63,285 nucleotides of DNA, taken from NCBI GenBank assembly GCA_001552515.1, contig BCRI01000025.1, positions 1-63,285 of the forward strand. The letters are read 5' to 3'. The notes below the pieces were generated by a model, which had not been told where the DNA came from, did no database searches, and saw nothing but the letters and a program-made list of their open reading frames with translations. This document shows, piece by piece, positions 51,918-61,925 of this stretch. The translations under genes and the position numbers were made by a program. Every line of letters begins with the position of its first letter. Positions within the stretch are counted from its first letter, which is position 1. Source of the stretch: Sphaerimonospora mesophila NBRC 14179 = JCM 3151. GTDB taxonomy: Bacteria > Actinomycetota > Actinomycetes > Streptosporangiales > Streptosporangiaceae.

Positions 51918-54629
51918 GTGCCAGCCAACAACGGCAACGCCGGCGGAACCCGCCTGGTGATCGTCGAGTCGCCGGCGAAGGCGAAGACGATCGCCGGGTA
52001 CCTCGGGCGCGGCTACATCGTGGAGTCGAGCATCGGCCACATCCGCGATCTTCCGGAGCGGGCCGACGACATCCCGGAGAAGTACAAGCAGGAAGCCTGG
52101 GCACGCCTCGGCGTGAACGTCGATCACGAGTTCGAGCCTCTCTACGTCGTGAATCCGGACAAGAAGTCCCAGGTCTCCAAGCTCAAGCAGCTCCTCAAGG
52201 AGGCCGACGAGCTCTATCTGGCCACTGACGAGGACCGGGAGGGCGAGGCCATCGCCTGGCATCTGCGCGAGGTGCTCAAGCCCAAGATCCCGGTCCACCG
52301 CATGGTCTTCCACGAGATCACCTCTCATGCGATCCAGGCGGCGGTGGCCAACCCGCGTGACCTGAACCTGCGGCTCGTCGATGCCCAGGAGACCCGCCGC
52401 ATCCTCGACCGCCTCTACGGATACGAGGTCAGCCCGGTCCTGTGGAAGAAGGTCAAGCCGCGGCTGTCGGCCGGCCGCGTGCAGTCGGTGGCCACCCGTC
52501 TCGTCGTCGAGCGCGAGCGGGAGCGCATGGCGTTCACCGCCGCCAACTACTGGGACCTGCAGGCCGTGTTCGACACCGGCCGCGCGAAGGACGACCCGAG
52601 GACGTTCGGCGCCGCGCTCACCGGGGTGAACGGCAGGCGCGTCGCCCAGGGCCGCGACTTCGCCTCGACCGGCAGACTCAAGAACGCCGATGTCCTCCAC
52701 CTCGACGAGGCCGCCGCCACCGAGCTCGCGGCCAGGCTCGGCACCGCCGCCTACTCCGTCAGATCCGTCGAGCGCAAGCCGTACACGCGCAAGCCGTACG
52801 CGCCGTTCCGGACGACGACGTTGCAGCAGGAGGCGAGCCGCAAGCTGGGCTTCTCCGCCAAGTACACGATGCAGATCGCCCAGCGGCTGTACGAGAACGG
52901 CTACATCACCTACATGCGAACCGACAGCATCACGCTGTCGGAGACCGCCGTCGCCGCCGCCCGCGGCCAGGCCATCAAGCTGTACGGCTCGGCGTATGTG
53001 CCGGACAGGCCGCGCGTCTACGCGAGCAAGGTGAAGAACGCGCAGGAGGCGCACGAGGCGATCCGCCCGGCAGGGGAGGAGTTCCGTACGCCCGGCGAGA
53101 CCGGCCTGAGCGGGGACATGTTCCGGCTGTACGAACTGATCTGGCAGCGGACCGTCGCCTCCCAGATGAAGGACGCGGTCGGCGAGTCGGTGACCGTGAA
53201 GGTCGACGGCGTCGTCACGGGCGCGCAGAACGTCACCGCCGGGTCGGAGACCTTGGAAGCACAGTTCAGTGCCAGCGGGCGCACGATCACCTTCTACGGG
53301 TTCCTGAAGGCGTACGTCGAGGGCGCGGACGACCCGGCGACCGACCGCGACGACTCGGAGAAGCGGCTGCCCACGCTCGCCGAGGGCGATCGGCTCACGG
53401 CGGCCGACCTGACCGCGGTCGGTCACTCGACGAAGCCGCCGGCGCGTTATACGGAGGCCTCGCTCGTCAAGGAGCTGGAGGAGCGGGAGATCGGCCGCCC
53501 GTCGACGTACGCGTCGATCATCGGGACGATCCTCGACCGGGGGTACGTGACCAAGAAGGGCACCGCGCTGGTGCCCTCGTTCCTCGCTTTCGCCGTCGTC
53601 AACCTGCTGGAACAGCACTTCGGCAACCTCGTCGACTACGACTTCACCGCCGAGATGGAGAAGGTCCTCGACGACATCGCCAACGACCGGGCCGAGCGGG
53701 TGCCGGAGCTGCGCCGGTTCTACTACGGGCAGGACGGCGGCGAGGGCCTCAAGGAGATGGTCACCGACCTGGGCGAGATCGACGCCAAGGAGATCAGCTC
53801 CTTCCCGATCAAGGGCTCCGACATCGTGATCAGGGTGGGGCGTTACGGGCCGTACCTCCACCGTGACGGCGCCCGCGTGAACATCCCCGAGGACATGGCG
53901 CCCGACGAGCTGACCGCGGAGAAGGCCGAGGAGCTGTTCTCCCGGCCCAGCGGCGATCGCGAGCTCGGGAAAGACCCGGTGACCGGCCATGTGATCGTGG
54001 CGAAGGACGGGCGGTTCGGTCCGTACGTCACGGAGATCCTGCCCGATGAGCAGGCTCCGGCGGCCGAGGGCAAGAAGCGGACGAAGAAGGCGGACGCCGC
54101 CAAGCCGCGCACCAGCTCGCTCTTCAAGTCGATGTCGCTGGACACGATCACGCTGGAGCAGGCGCTGGAGCTGCTGCGGCTGCCGCGTGTCGTCGGAGAG
54201 ATCGACGGCGAGGAGGTGACCGCGCACAACGGCAAGTTCGGGCCCTACATCAAGAAGGGGACCGACTCCCGGTCGCTCACCGCCGAGGAGGACCTGCTCA
54301 CGATCACGGTCGAGCGGGCCAAGGAACTGTTCGCCCAGCCGAAGGCCCGGGGGCGGGGCCGGGCCGCGGCCGCACCGCCGCTGCGCGAGCTGGGCGAGGA
54401 CCCGAACTCGAAGAAGCCGGTCGTGGTGAAGGAGGGCCGGTTCGGTCCGTACGTCACCGACGGCGAGACCAACGCGTCCCTCCGCAAGGGCGACACGGTG
54501 GAGGACATCACGATCGAGCGCGCGGCCGAGCTGCTGGCCGAGCGGCGGGAGCGGGCCCCGGCGCCGCGCAAGCGCGCCACGACGACCCGGGCCAAGTCGG
54601 CGACCAAGAAACCCGCGGCCAAGTCCTGA
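51918..54629 (+). CDS. topA: DNA topoisomerase I
   Basis: 903 residues, type IA topoisomerase that relaxes negative supercoils. TOPRIM at the N-terminus (VIVESPAKAKTIAGYLG, ATDEDREGEAIAWHL), nucleophile Tyr332 in YITYMRTDS, cleavage domain through about 590. The C-terminus has three topo I repeats (RxGRFGPY-type: VIRVGRYGPYL, VAKDGRFGPYV, HNGKFGPYI, KEGRFGPYV) and a Lys/Ala-rich tail (TKKPAAKS), as in actinobacterial TopA without the Zn fingers. GTG start at 51918. Confidence 0.97.
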   Translation: MPANNGNAGGTRLVIVESPAKAKTIAGYLGRGYIVESSIGHIRDLPERADDIPEKYKQEAWARLGVNVDHEFEPLYVVNPDKKSQVSKLKQLLKEADELYLATDEDREGEAIAWHLREVLKPKIPVHRMVFHEITSHAIQAAVANPRDLNLRLVDAQETRRILDRLYGYEVSPVLWKKVKPRLSAGRVQSVATRLVVERERERMAFTAANYWDLQAVFDTGRAKDDPRTFGAALTGVNGRRVAQGRDFASTGRLKNADVLHLDEAAATELAARLGTAAYSVRSVERKPYTRKPYAPFRTTTLQQEASRKLGFSAKYTMQIAQRLYENGYITYMRTDSITLSETAVAAARGQAIKLYGSAYVPDRPRVYASKVKNAQEAHEAIRPAGEEFRTPGETGLSGDMFRLYELIWQRTVASQMKDAVGESVTVKVDGVVTGAQNVTAGSETLEAQFSASGRTITFYGFLKAYVEGADDPATDRDDSEKRLPTLAEGDRLTAADLTAVGHSTKPPARYTEASLVKELEEREIGRPSTYASIIGTILDRGYVTKKGTALVPSFLAFAVVNLLEQHFGNLVDYDFTAEMEKVLDDIANDRAERVPELRRFYYGQDGGEGLKEMVTDLGEIDAKEISSFPIKGSDIVIRVGRYGPYLHRDGARVNIPEDMAPDELTAEKAEELFSRPSGDRELGKDPVTGHVIVAKDGRFGPYVTEILPDEQAPAAEGKKRTKKADAAKPRTSSLFKSMSLDTITLEQALELLRLPRVVGEIDGEEVTAHNGKFGPYIKKGTDSRSLTAEEDLLTITVERAKELFAQPKARGRGRAAAAPPLRELGEDPNSKKPVVVKEGRFGPYVTDGETNASLRKGDTVEDITIERAAELLAERRERAPAPRKRATTTRAKSATKKPAAKS

Positions 54630-54709
54630 GGCCCCTGCCCAGCCGTACGGCGCGCGCGGCGGTGATCTCGGCCTCGTAGCATCTTCCCAACGGTGGAGGG
54701 GAGATCGCG

Positions 54710-56086
54710 GTGGGATTTCTGGTCACGGTCCTGGTGACCGTGGTCGTCGTGCACTACTACCTGTGGCGACGGCTGGTCAGGTCGACGACCATGCCCGGAT
54801 CGCGCTCGCGCCGGTGGCTGACCTGGGCGCTGGTCCCGCTCGCCGTGCTGCTGCTGGCGGCCTTCGGGGGCAGCCGGGTCTTCGGTTCGGGGATCGGGTA
54901 CGTCGCCTGGCCCGGTTACCTGTGGCTGGCGATCATGTTCTATCTGTTCGTGTACTCGCTGGCGCTGGAGATCCCCCGGGCGATCGCCCTGCTGGCCGTA
55001 CGGCGGGCCCGACCGGCCCGGCGGACGGCCGCCGAGCCCGGGCACGCGCCCGTGCCCGGGACCGGCGCGGTGAGCGCGGCCGACCCGGTCGGCGCGTCGG
55101 CGACGACCGCCGTGGAGACCACGGTCGCGGTGGAGACCAGGACCGGGGGCGACGCCGATCACGGCCTCGCCGGCCCGGCCGATCGCGGGCCCGGTCCGGA
55201 CGAGGCGGCGATCGGCCGGCGGCTGTTCATCTCGCGTACGGCCGCCGCTGCCGTGGGCGTCGGCGCCCTGGCCACCGTCGGGTACGGCACGCGCGTCGCC
55301 CAGGGCGATCCGGTGATCGAGCGGGTCCCGGTGCGTCTGTCCCGGCTGGACCCCAGGATGAGCGGGTTGCGCTTCGCCGTGGTCAGCGACATTCACCTCG
55401 GGCCGCTGACGGGCCGCGGTCACACCGAGCGCATCGTCCGCATGATCAACGGCCTCCAGGCGGATGTCGTCGCGATCGTCGGGGACCTGGTCGACGGCAC
55501 GGTGGCCGAGCTCGGTCCGCTGGCCACCCCGCTGAAGTCCCTGGAGTCCCGCTATGGGGCATATTTCGTGACCGGCAACCACGAGTACTACACGGCCAAC
55601 GGCCCACAGGAGTGGATCGACGAGCTCGGCTCCCTCGGCGTACGGTCGCTGCGCAACGAGCGGGTGGAGATCAGCCATGCGGGAGCCGTACTCGATCTCG
55701 CCGGGGTGAACGACCTGAACGGCCAGGTGATGGGGGACGGGCCCGACATGGGGAAGGCTCTGGCCGGCCGGGATCCGGGACGTCCGGTCGTGCTGCTCGC
55801 GCATCAGCCGCTGCAGGTGGAGCAGGCCGCCGAGCACGGCGTCGATCTGCAGCTCTCCGGGCACACTCACGGCGGGCAGATGGTGCCGTTCAACCTGCTC
55901 GTGCCGCTGCAGCAGCCGGTGGTGGCCGGCCTGGCCGAGATCCCACGGGCGGCCGCGTCATCCGGCGCCCCCGGGGCGGGACCGGACGTCACCCGGGTCT
56001 ACGTCACCCGCGGCGCCGGCTTCTGGGGACCACCCGTCCGGGTGGGCGCCCCGCCCGAGATCACACTGCTCGAACTGATGCCGTGA
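54710..56086 (+). CDS. Membrane-anchored metallophosphoesterase (YkuE/YaeI type)
   Basis: 458 residues from GTG 54710 (GGAGGGGAG upstream). N-terminal membrane helices (GFLVTVLVTVVVVHYYLW; LVPLAVLLLAAF; LWLAIMFYLFVYSLAL), an Ala/Thr-rich linker, and a twin-Arg-like helix at about 165. The phosphoesterase core shows VVSDIHLGPL, GDLVDG, TGNHEYY, AHQP and SGHTHGGQ, the full dimetal set. It acts outside the membrane on a phosphodiester, possibly lipid-linked. Between topA and tmk in the usual order. Confidence 0.9.
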   Translation: MGFLVTVLVTVVVVHYYLWRRLVRSTTMPGSRSRRWLTWALVPLAVLLLAAFGGSRVFGSGIGYVAWPGYLWLAIMFYLFVYSLALEIPRAIALLAVRRARPARRTAAEPGHAPVPGTGAVSAADPVGASATTAVETTVAVETRTGGDADHGLAGPADRGPGPDEAAIGRRLFISRTAAAAVGVGALATVGYGTRVAQGDPVIERVPVRLSRLDPRMSGLRFAVVSDIHLGPLTGRGHTERIVRMINGLQADVVAIVGDLVDGTVAELGPLATPLKSLESRYGAYFVTGNHEYYTANGPQEWIDELGSLGVRSLRNERVEISHAGAVLDLAGVNDLNGQVMGDGPDMGKALAGRDPGRPVVLLAHQPLQVEQAAEHGVDLQLSGHTHGGQMVPFNLLVPLQQPVVAGLAEIPRAAASSGAPGAGPDVTRVYVTRGAGFWGPPVRVGAPPEITLLELMP

Positions 56087-56198
56087 CCGGACTGCGCGGC
56101 GACGGCGAAAGTAATACCCTCAGGCGACGAGCGGTCAGGGCAAATCGGTCCGCTCCATCGTTTCCCAAGCCCAGCGAGCACCTGGATACGCTGACATC

Positions 56199-58286
56199 AT
56201 GAGCACCCCTGGCCGGTCCGGAGCGCGACGCAAGACGCCGCACATGCTGGCGAACGTGCCGTATCGCAGGCTGTGGACGGCCGCGTCGGTCCACGGCCTC
56301 GGTGACTGGCTCAACATCATCGCGCTGACGGCCCTGGCGGGTAACCTCACCGCCGGGTCCGGCTATCAGGCGCAGAGCCTCGCCGTCGCCGGAGTCTTCG
56401 CCGCCAAGCTGCTGCCCTCGATCTTGTTCGGTCCCCTCGCCGGAGCGCTGGCCGGGCGATTCGACCAGCGGGCGACGATGGCCATGGCCGACCTGCTCAG
56501 GTTCGTCGTGGTGCTGACGATCCCGTTCGTCGGCGGCTACCAGTGGTTGATCATCGCGACCGTTCTGGTCGAGTGCGTGAACCTCTTCTGGGCGTCGGCC
56601 AAGGACGCGACCCTGTCCGGCCTGGTGCCGAAGGAGCGCGCTGGGGAGGCCGACCGGCTCAACCTCCTCGCGGTGTACGGCACGGCCCCGATCGCGGCGG
56701 CGCTGTTCGCCATCGTGTCCGCGGTGGTCGGCGTGATCGCGACGGCGGCGCGGACGACGTCCCTGCGCGCCACCGACATCGCGCTCGGCGGCGGCGCCCT
56801 GGCCTACCTCGTCGCCGGCATATTGATCTTCACGCTGCGGACCGTTCCCGGTGATCGCGCCCGGCACGTGCCGACGCCCTCGGTGTTCCGGCTGATCGCG
56901 GACGGCCGACGCCGCATCGGCCGCGCTCCCGCGGCGCGCGGGATGGTCACCGGCATGATGGCGACGCTCGCGGCCGGAGCCGCGGTGGTCGGCGTCGCCA
57001 GGCCGTACGTCCAGGCGCTGCACGGCGGTGACGCGGGCTACGGAGCGGTGTTCTGCGCGCTCTTCCTCGGCGTCGGATACGGCATGGTCTTCGGGCCGCG
57101 ACTGCTTCCGGGGCTGTCGCGCCGCCGCCTGTTCGGGCTGGCGATCGTCGTGGCAGGTCTGACGTCGGCAGCGGCCGCACTGATCCAGAACCTGGTGATC
57201 GTCGTCGTGCTGACCGCGGTCATCGGCGCCTGCGCCGGTGTGGCGTGGATCATCGGCTACCCGGCGCTCGACCTCGAGACCGGGGACGGGCCCGACGTCC
57301 GGCACAGCCGTACGACGCCGTTCCTGCAGTCGCTCGGCCGCGTCGTGCTGCTGCTCGTGCTCGCCGTCGCGGGCGCGCTGGCGGCGGTCGTCGGCAGCCA
57401 CCCGGTGTCCGTCGGTGGCGGGGCGGACGGGGGGCTCGGCTACCGGTTCGACGGGGCCAACGTGGTGCTGCTGGTGGCCGCGCTGCTGGTGGTCGTCGCC
57501 GGGCTCCGCGTGCTCAAGCGGCTGGACGACCGGCGCGGCGTCCCCCTCCGCGCAGACCTGCTGGCCGCGCTGCGCGGGGAGAAGTACGCACCCGAGGCGA
57601 CGGCCGCGACCGAGTCGACCGGCCTGTTCGTGGCCTTCGAAGGCGGAGACGGCTCCGGCAAGACCACACAGTCGCGGCTGCTCGCCATCTGGCTGCGCGA
57701 TCAGGGGTTCGACGTCGTGCAGACCCGTGAGCCGGGGGCGACCAAGGTCGGCATGCGGCTGCGGGCGATCCTGCTCGACGCCGCCCACCAGGGCCTGTCC
57801 GCCCGGGCCGAGGCGATGCTCTACGCCGCCGACCGGGCCGAACACGTGGAGAAGGTCATCCGGCCCGCGCTGCTGCGGGGCACCACCGTCATCTCGGACC
57901 GGTACGTCGACTCGTCCCTGGCGTACCAGGGCGCGGGCCGGGCGCTCGACCCGGACGACGTCGCGAGGATCAACGCCTGGGCGACGGGCGGGCTCGTGCC
58001 CGACCTGACCGTGCTCGTCGACGTGCCGCCATCGGTCGGGCTGCGCCGCATGGCCTCCCCCGCCGACCGGATCGAGGCCGAGCCGATGGACTTCCACGAG
58101 CGGGTCCGGCGGGAGTTCCGCGCCCTGGCGGCGGCCGATCCCGACCGCTACCTGGTCGTCGACGGCACGCTGCCGCAGCAGGAGATCTCCCGCCTCATCC
58201 AGGACCGCGTCCGTGAGATCATGCCCGACCCCGTGCCGCACGAGGCGGAGGCCACCACCGGCACGATGCCCGCGATCCGCGACTAG
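56199..58286 (+). CDS. tmk: MFS transporter–dTMP kinase fusion
   Basis: 695 residues. Residues 1–435 form a ten-to-twelve-helix MFS-type membrane domain (NVPYRRLWTAASVHGLGDWL; RFDQRATMAMADLLRFVV). Residues about 470–680 are thymidylate kinase: P-loop FEGGDGSGKTTQ, DRYVDSSLAYQGAG, TREPGAT. It makes dTDP from dTMP; the fused permease may transport a nucleoside or be regulatory. Such fusions occur in several actinobacteria. Its TAG stop lies in the CTAG that opens repeat copy 2. Confidence 0.92.
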   Translation: MSTPGRSGARRKTPHMLANVPYRRLWTAASVHGLGDWLNIIALTALAGNLTAGSGYQAQSLAVAGVFAAKLLPSILFGPLAGALAGRFDQRATMAMADLLRFVVVLTIPFVGGYQWLIIATVLVECVNLFWASAKDATLSGLVPKERAGEADRLNLLAVYGTAPIAAALFAIVSAVVGVIATAARTTSLRATDIALGGGALAYLVAGILIFTLRTVPGDRARHVPTPSVFRLIADGRRRIGRAPAARGMVTGMMATLAAGAAVVGVARPYVQALHGGDAGYGAVFCALFLGVGYGMVFGPRLLPGLSRRRLFGLAIVVAGLTSAAAALIQNLVIVVVLTAVIGACAGVAWIIGYPALDLETGDGPDVRHSRTTPFLQSLGRVVLLLVLAVAGALAAVVGSHPVSVGGGADGGLGYRFDGANVVLLVAALLVVVAGLRVLKRLDDRRGVPLRADLLAALRGEKYAPEATAATESTGLFVAFEGGDGSGKTTQSRLLAIWLRDQGFDVVQTREPGATKVGMRLRAILLDAAHQGLSARAEAMLYAADRAEHVEKVIRPALLRGTTVISDRYVDSSLAYQGAGRALDPDDVARINAWATGGLVPDLTVLVDVPPSVGLRRMASPADRIEAEPMDFHERVRREFRALAAADPDRYLVVDGTLPQQEISRLIQDRVREIMPDPVPHEAEATTGTMPAIRD

Positions 58287-58447
58287 GGAGTGTTGAAAAA
58301 GTGCTGCCCGTCGCGAGCGCGGGCCCAGATGGACGCATCGCAAGGCGGAGGAGGAGCCCGTAGCGGAGCTACGGGCGACGACGACAACGCAGCGAGGCGC
58401 CATCTGGACCGTGCGTAGCAGGGCATGACTTTTGAAACACGACCTAG
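58283..58447. repeat. CTAG-bounded 165-bp palindromic element, copy 2
   Basis: Termini CTAGGGAGTGTTGAAAAAGT and the complement of ACTTTTGAAACACGACCTAG match at 21 of 27 positions. Inner arms CCAGATGG (58325–58332)/CCATCTGG (58400–58407); central hairpin CCCGTAG–CGGAG–CTACGGG. 58335–58357 and 58360–58373 are identical to copy 1 (opposite orientation). The left CTAG contains the tmk TAG; the right CTAG contains the TAG of the convergent acyltransferase gene. Confidence 0.8.
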
Positions 58448-59772
58448 CCGCGCGCCGCGGTCACCGTCGCGCCACGGGCCCGGGCCGTACGGCTGAGCAC
58501 GAGCAGTCCCATGATGAGCACGCAGGTGGCGAGCGGCGGGAGCACCCCGGTGGTGAACCCGGTGAGCATGAGGGCGGTGAGCGCCGCACCGATCATCAGC
58601 GTGCCGGTGGTCACCATGCGGGCAGAGGCCGTGCCGGGCGGCTCCTCCATGCGGCCGAACAGGCCGACCAGCGCCAGCAGCACGACGGTCAGAGCGGCCA
58701 GCAGGAGCGGCATCCGCGCCCACCAGGAGAAGCTGCCCACCTCGGGCGTGTCCGCCCCGAACCCGAGCAGGGCGACCCCCGCCACCGTGACGAGCGCCGT
58801 CATGTGCCACAGGTAGAGCGTCATCATCCGGGGGGCGAGGGCGGTGAGCAGGAAGTCGACCGACGGCCTGCGGCAGAGCCGGTCGAGCGCCGGCCGCAGC
58901 AGCATCGACAGCCCGAGCTGCCCGGCGAACAGCGCGAGCATGCAGGCGCTCGGCGGCGCCATGTTCGACACCGCGCCGGGCATCCCGATCATGCTCGCCG
59001 GGTACGGCCCGGCGGCCACCAGACCGGCCACCATGCCGAATCCGGCGATCGACAGCGCCAGGGCGCGCCGGCCGGTCAGCCACTCCAGGCGTCCCTCGGC
59101 GTACAGGAACCCGACCTGGTGCACGGCGAGCCAGACGAACAGCACGTTCAGATAGCCGGCCCCCTCCAGCCAGGAGAACCTGACCACGTCCACCAGCACC
59201 GCGCCCGCCGCCAGCACCGGCAGCAGGCGTCCCGACCCCATCCGGCTCAGGTACGGCGTGGCCACCACGGCCAGCAAATAGACCACGAGGAACCACAGGA
59301 GCTGCCCCACGGTCCGTGCCGCCACCTCGACCGGCTGCGTGGGCACGCCGAGGGCGGCGAGGACGTACGGCAGCGGCAGCCAGACGAACGCCAGCGGCAG
59401 CACCGGCCAGGCGAGCCGCCGAAGTCGCCGCGCCACCCAGAGCCCGGGAGTCTGCCCCCTGCGGTCGGCGGACCGCCAGCTGATCGCGTTCGCGGCACCG
59501 CCGGCGAAGAACACCAGCGGCATGACCTGGCTGATCCAGGTGACCAGCGGCACCCCGGCCAGCGCGTTCCCGGTGGACAGCCGCCCGTCGCCGTAGACCA
59601 GCACCGGCATCGTCCAGTGCTGGACGACCACCAACACCATGCCGAACACGCGCAGGACGTCGACGAATCCGTCCCGGCCCGCCGGACCGGCCGGGACGCC
59701 CGCCGGGGATGGGGGGAGCATGGTCAGTGACATGGGGGAAACCGCCTCCGCTGAGATCGACTTCTCAAGCAT
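58444..59772 (-). CDS. Acyltransferase family 3 membrane protein
   Basis: 442 residues from ATG 59772 (59733 also possible; neither has a good ribosome-binding site). Ten or more membrane helices; GFVDVLRVFGMVLVVVQHW carries the catalytic-site His, and FFAGGAANAISW and the RRLRRLAWPVLPLAF loop are typical of Acyl_transf_3. It O-acylates an envelope glycan or lipid at the membrane. Its stop codon is supplied by the repeat element. Confidence 0.85.
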   Translation of the reverse strand: MLEKSISAEAVSPMSLTMLPPSPAGVPAGPAGRDGFVDVLRVFGMVLVVVQHWTMPVLVYGDGRLSTGNALAGVPLVTWISQVMPLVFFAGGAANAISWRSADRRGQTPGLWVARRLRRLAWPVLPLAFVWLPLPYVLAALGVPTQPVEVAARTVGQLLWFLVVYLLAVVATPYLSRMGSGRLLPVLAAGAVLVDVVRFSWLEGAGYLNVLFVWLAVHQVGFLYAEGRLEWLTGRRALALSIAGFGMVAGLVAAGPYPASMIGMPGAVSNMAPPSACMLALFAGQLGLSMLLRPALDRLCRRPSVDFLLTALAPRMMTLYLWHMTALVTVAGVALLGFGADTPEVGSFSWWARMPLLLAALTVVLLALVGLFGRMEEPPGTASARMVTTGTLMIGAALTALMLTGFTTGVLPPLATCVLIMGLLVLSRTARARGATVTAARG

Positions 59773-59904
59773 CGCGAGAAACCCCGGCTCAGCGCAGCGG
59801 TGCAGACCCCCGTTTCGATCGGTCGGCTGAGACCACCCCCGACGGTGTAGCCACCTACACCATCGGCTCTGATCAGTGCGAAAGGTCGCCCCGACCGGCC
59901 CGGG

Positions 59905-60546
59905 TCAGTGCGAAAGGTAGCTCAGCACGGCCAGGACCCGGCGGTGGCCGCCATCGCTCGGCGGCAGCCCGAGCTTGCTGAAGATGTTGCCGACGTGCTT
60001 GTGCACCGAGCGTTCCGTCACCGACAGGCGCGTGGCGATTTCGCCGTTGGCCCTGCCCTCGGCCATCAGGGCGAGCACCTCCCGTTCGCGCTGGCTCAGC
60101 GCGTCCACGGGATGCCGGCCTCGCCGTACCAGCAGTTGGGAGATGACCTCGGGGTCCATGGCGGTGCCGCCGTCGGCCACCCGTCGCAGCGCGTCCACGA
60201 ACTCCGAGACCCTGCTGACCCGGTCCTTCAGCAGATAGCCGATGCCGCCGTCGCCGCTCGCCAGCAGCTCGGTGGCGTACGTCCGCTCGACGTACTGCGA
60301 GAGCACGAGGATGGGCTGGCCGGGGTGCCTGCGCCGCACCTCGACGGCCGCGCGCACCCCCTCGTCCCGGAACGTGGGCGGCAGCCGTACGTCGACGACG
60401 GCGATGTCCGGCCGCTGCTCGGCGACGGCGCTCACGAAGGCCTCGGCGGTGTCGACCGTCCCGGTCACCTCGTGTCCCTCGGTGCGCAGCAGCAGTGCCA
60501 GACCCTCGGCAAGCAGCACGTTGTCCTCGACGATCAGCACTTTCAA
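59905..60546 (-). CDS. NarL/LuxR-family response regulator
   Basis: 213 residues from TTG 60546, whose TTGA overlaps the sensor-kinase stop. Receiver: VLIVEDNVLLAEGLALLL, phospho-Asp in IAVVDVRLPPTF, Lys in YLLKDRVSRV. C-terminal LuxR HTH: LSQREREVLALMAEGRANGE, IATRLSVTERSVHKHVGNIF. Coupled to the kinase; target genes not evident. Confidence 0.9.
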   Translation of the reverse strand: MKVLIVEDNVLLAEGLALLLRTEGHEVTGTVDTAEAFVSAVAEQRPDIAVVDVRLPPTFRDEGVRAAVEVRRRHPGQPILVLSQYVERTYATELLASGDGGIGYLLKDRVSRVSEFVDALRRVADGGTAMDPEVISQLLVRRGRHPVDALSQREREVLALMAEGRANGEIATRLSVTERSVHKHVGNIFSKLGLPPSDGGHRRVLAVLSYLSH

Positions 60547-61820
60547 CCGCACAGCAGCTCCACGGTCAGGGTCGTCGGGCCGCCGGGAGGGCTGGCCAGG
60601 TCGGTTCTTCCGTCGAAGGCCGCCGCCCTGCGCCTGATCCCCGACAGGCCGGTGCCCGCCGCCTCGTCCGCCGCGCCCCGGCCGTCGTCGGTGACGACGA
60701 TGGTCAGCCGTCCGTCCGCCTCGCTCAGCCGTACGGACGCCGACGAAGCGCCGCTGTGCCTGGCCACGTTGGTCAGCGCCTCGGCCACGATGAAGTAGGC
60801 CGCAGCCTCCACGGCCGCCGGCAGCCGGCCGATGCCGTCCGTCGAGGTCGTCACCGGTACGGCACAGCCCGCCGCGAGGGCGGCCACCGCGCCGGGCAGA
60901 CCCCGGTCGGCGAGGATGGGCGGGTACATGCCGCGGATGATGCCGCGCAGCTCGGTCATCGTCGCCTCGGTGCTCTGCCGGGCCTCGGAGACCAGCCGAG
61001 CCGCCCCGGCGGGGTCGCTCACCATCATCCGTTCCGCGATGCCGAGGCGCATCGCGATCGACACCAGCCGGGCCTGTGCGCCGTCGTGCAGGTCGCGTTC
61101 TATGCGGCGCAGCTCCGCGCCGTGTGCGTCGAGGGCAGCCGCCCGCGTCTCGGTGAGCTGCGCGACGCGTTCCGCGAGCCGTACGCGCTCGGGGGCGGTG
61201 AGGATCAACCGGGCCAGGTGGGCGTCGGCGGACGCCAGCCACGGGATCGTCACCAGGGCGAGGGCGGCGACGGCCGCGAAGTGGAGCGGCACGACGACGA
61301 TCACCCGGAACCAGTTGTCGATGGGGACGCCGATCAGGTCGACGGTGTGCTCGGGCGGCGGCGCCCACCACCAGAACGGCAGGGACAGGTCGAACCCGAG
61401 CACGGCCCACAGCGCGAGCGCCGGAGCGACCAGCACGGGGCCGGTGACGAGATGGAGGGCCAGCCAGCCGGTGTCCCGCCAGGTCATCGGGTCGTTCAGG
61501 GTCAGCCGGGCCCGGTTGAGAATGCCCGACCGCGGGCCGTACCGCGCCTCGACCGGCCGGCCGAGCCAGTGTGAGGCGAGCCGTCGGGCGAGCCCGGCGA
61601 CCGCGCGGTTCACCCGCGCCGTGTACGGCAGCAGCAGCAGGCCGACGAACGTCACGCTGAGCAGCAGCGACACCAGGAACTGCAGGAGAGCGAGCGCGCA
61701 GAGGGGGACGAGCAGCAGGCTGAGAAGCAGGTGGCCGGTGCCGCGTGCGCCCCGCCCCGCGCGCCGAACGATGCCTCCCACGAAGGCAAGACTATTTGGT
61801 GGATGAATCCGGCGGTTCAT
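60543..61820 (-). CDS. HisKA_3 sensor histidine kinase
   Basis: About 425 residues from ATG 61820 (start uncertain). N-terminal membrane region with two pairs of helices (LLSLLLVPLCALALLQFLVS…; LVTGPVLVAPALALWAVLGF). Dimerisation box ERDLHDGAQARLVSIAMRLG with phospho-His, then an ATPase domain with EALTNVARHSGAS, DDGRGA and GLSGIRRRAAAF. It phosphorylates the overlapping LuxR-type regulator. No ligand domain recognised. Confidence 0.9.
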   Translation of the reverse strand: MNRRIHPPNSLAFVGGIVRRAGRGARGTGHLLLSLLLVPLCALALLQFLVSLLLSVTFVGLLLLPYTARVNRAVAGLARRLASHWLGRPVEARYGPRSGILNRARLTLNDPMTWRDTGWLALHLVTGPVLVAPALALWAVLGFDLSLPFWWWAPPPEHTVDLIGVPIDNWFRVIVVVPLHFAAVAALALVTIPWLASADAHLARLILTAPERVRLAERVAQLTETRAAALDAHGAELRRIERDLHDGAQARLVSIAMRLGIAERMMVSDPAGAARLVSEARQSTEATMTELRGIIRGMYPPILADRGLPGAVAALAAGCAVPVTTSTDGIGRLPAAVEAAAYFIVAEALTNVARHSGASSASVRLSEADGRLTIVVTDDGRGAADEAAGTGLSGIRRRAAAFDGRTDLASPPGGPTTLTVELLCG

Positions 61821-61925
61821 CCCGGCGTACGGCTTGCGCACGGTATGACGAGGTCCGGCCCCGCGGCCGCCGGCGGCGGACAGGGCTCGAGGACAGGGTT
61901 CGCGGACACGCACTAGGTTGAGAGC

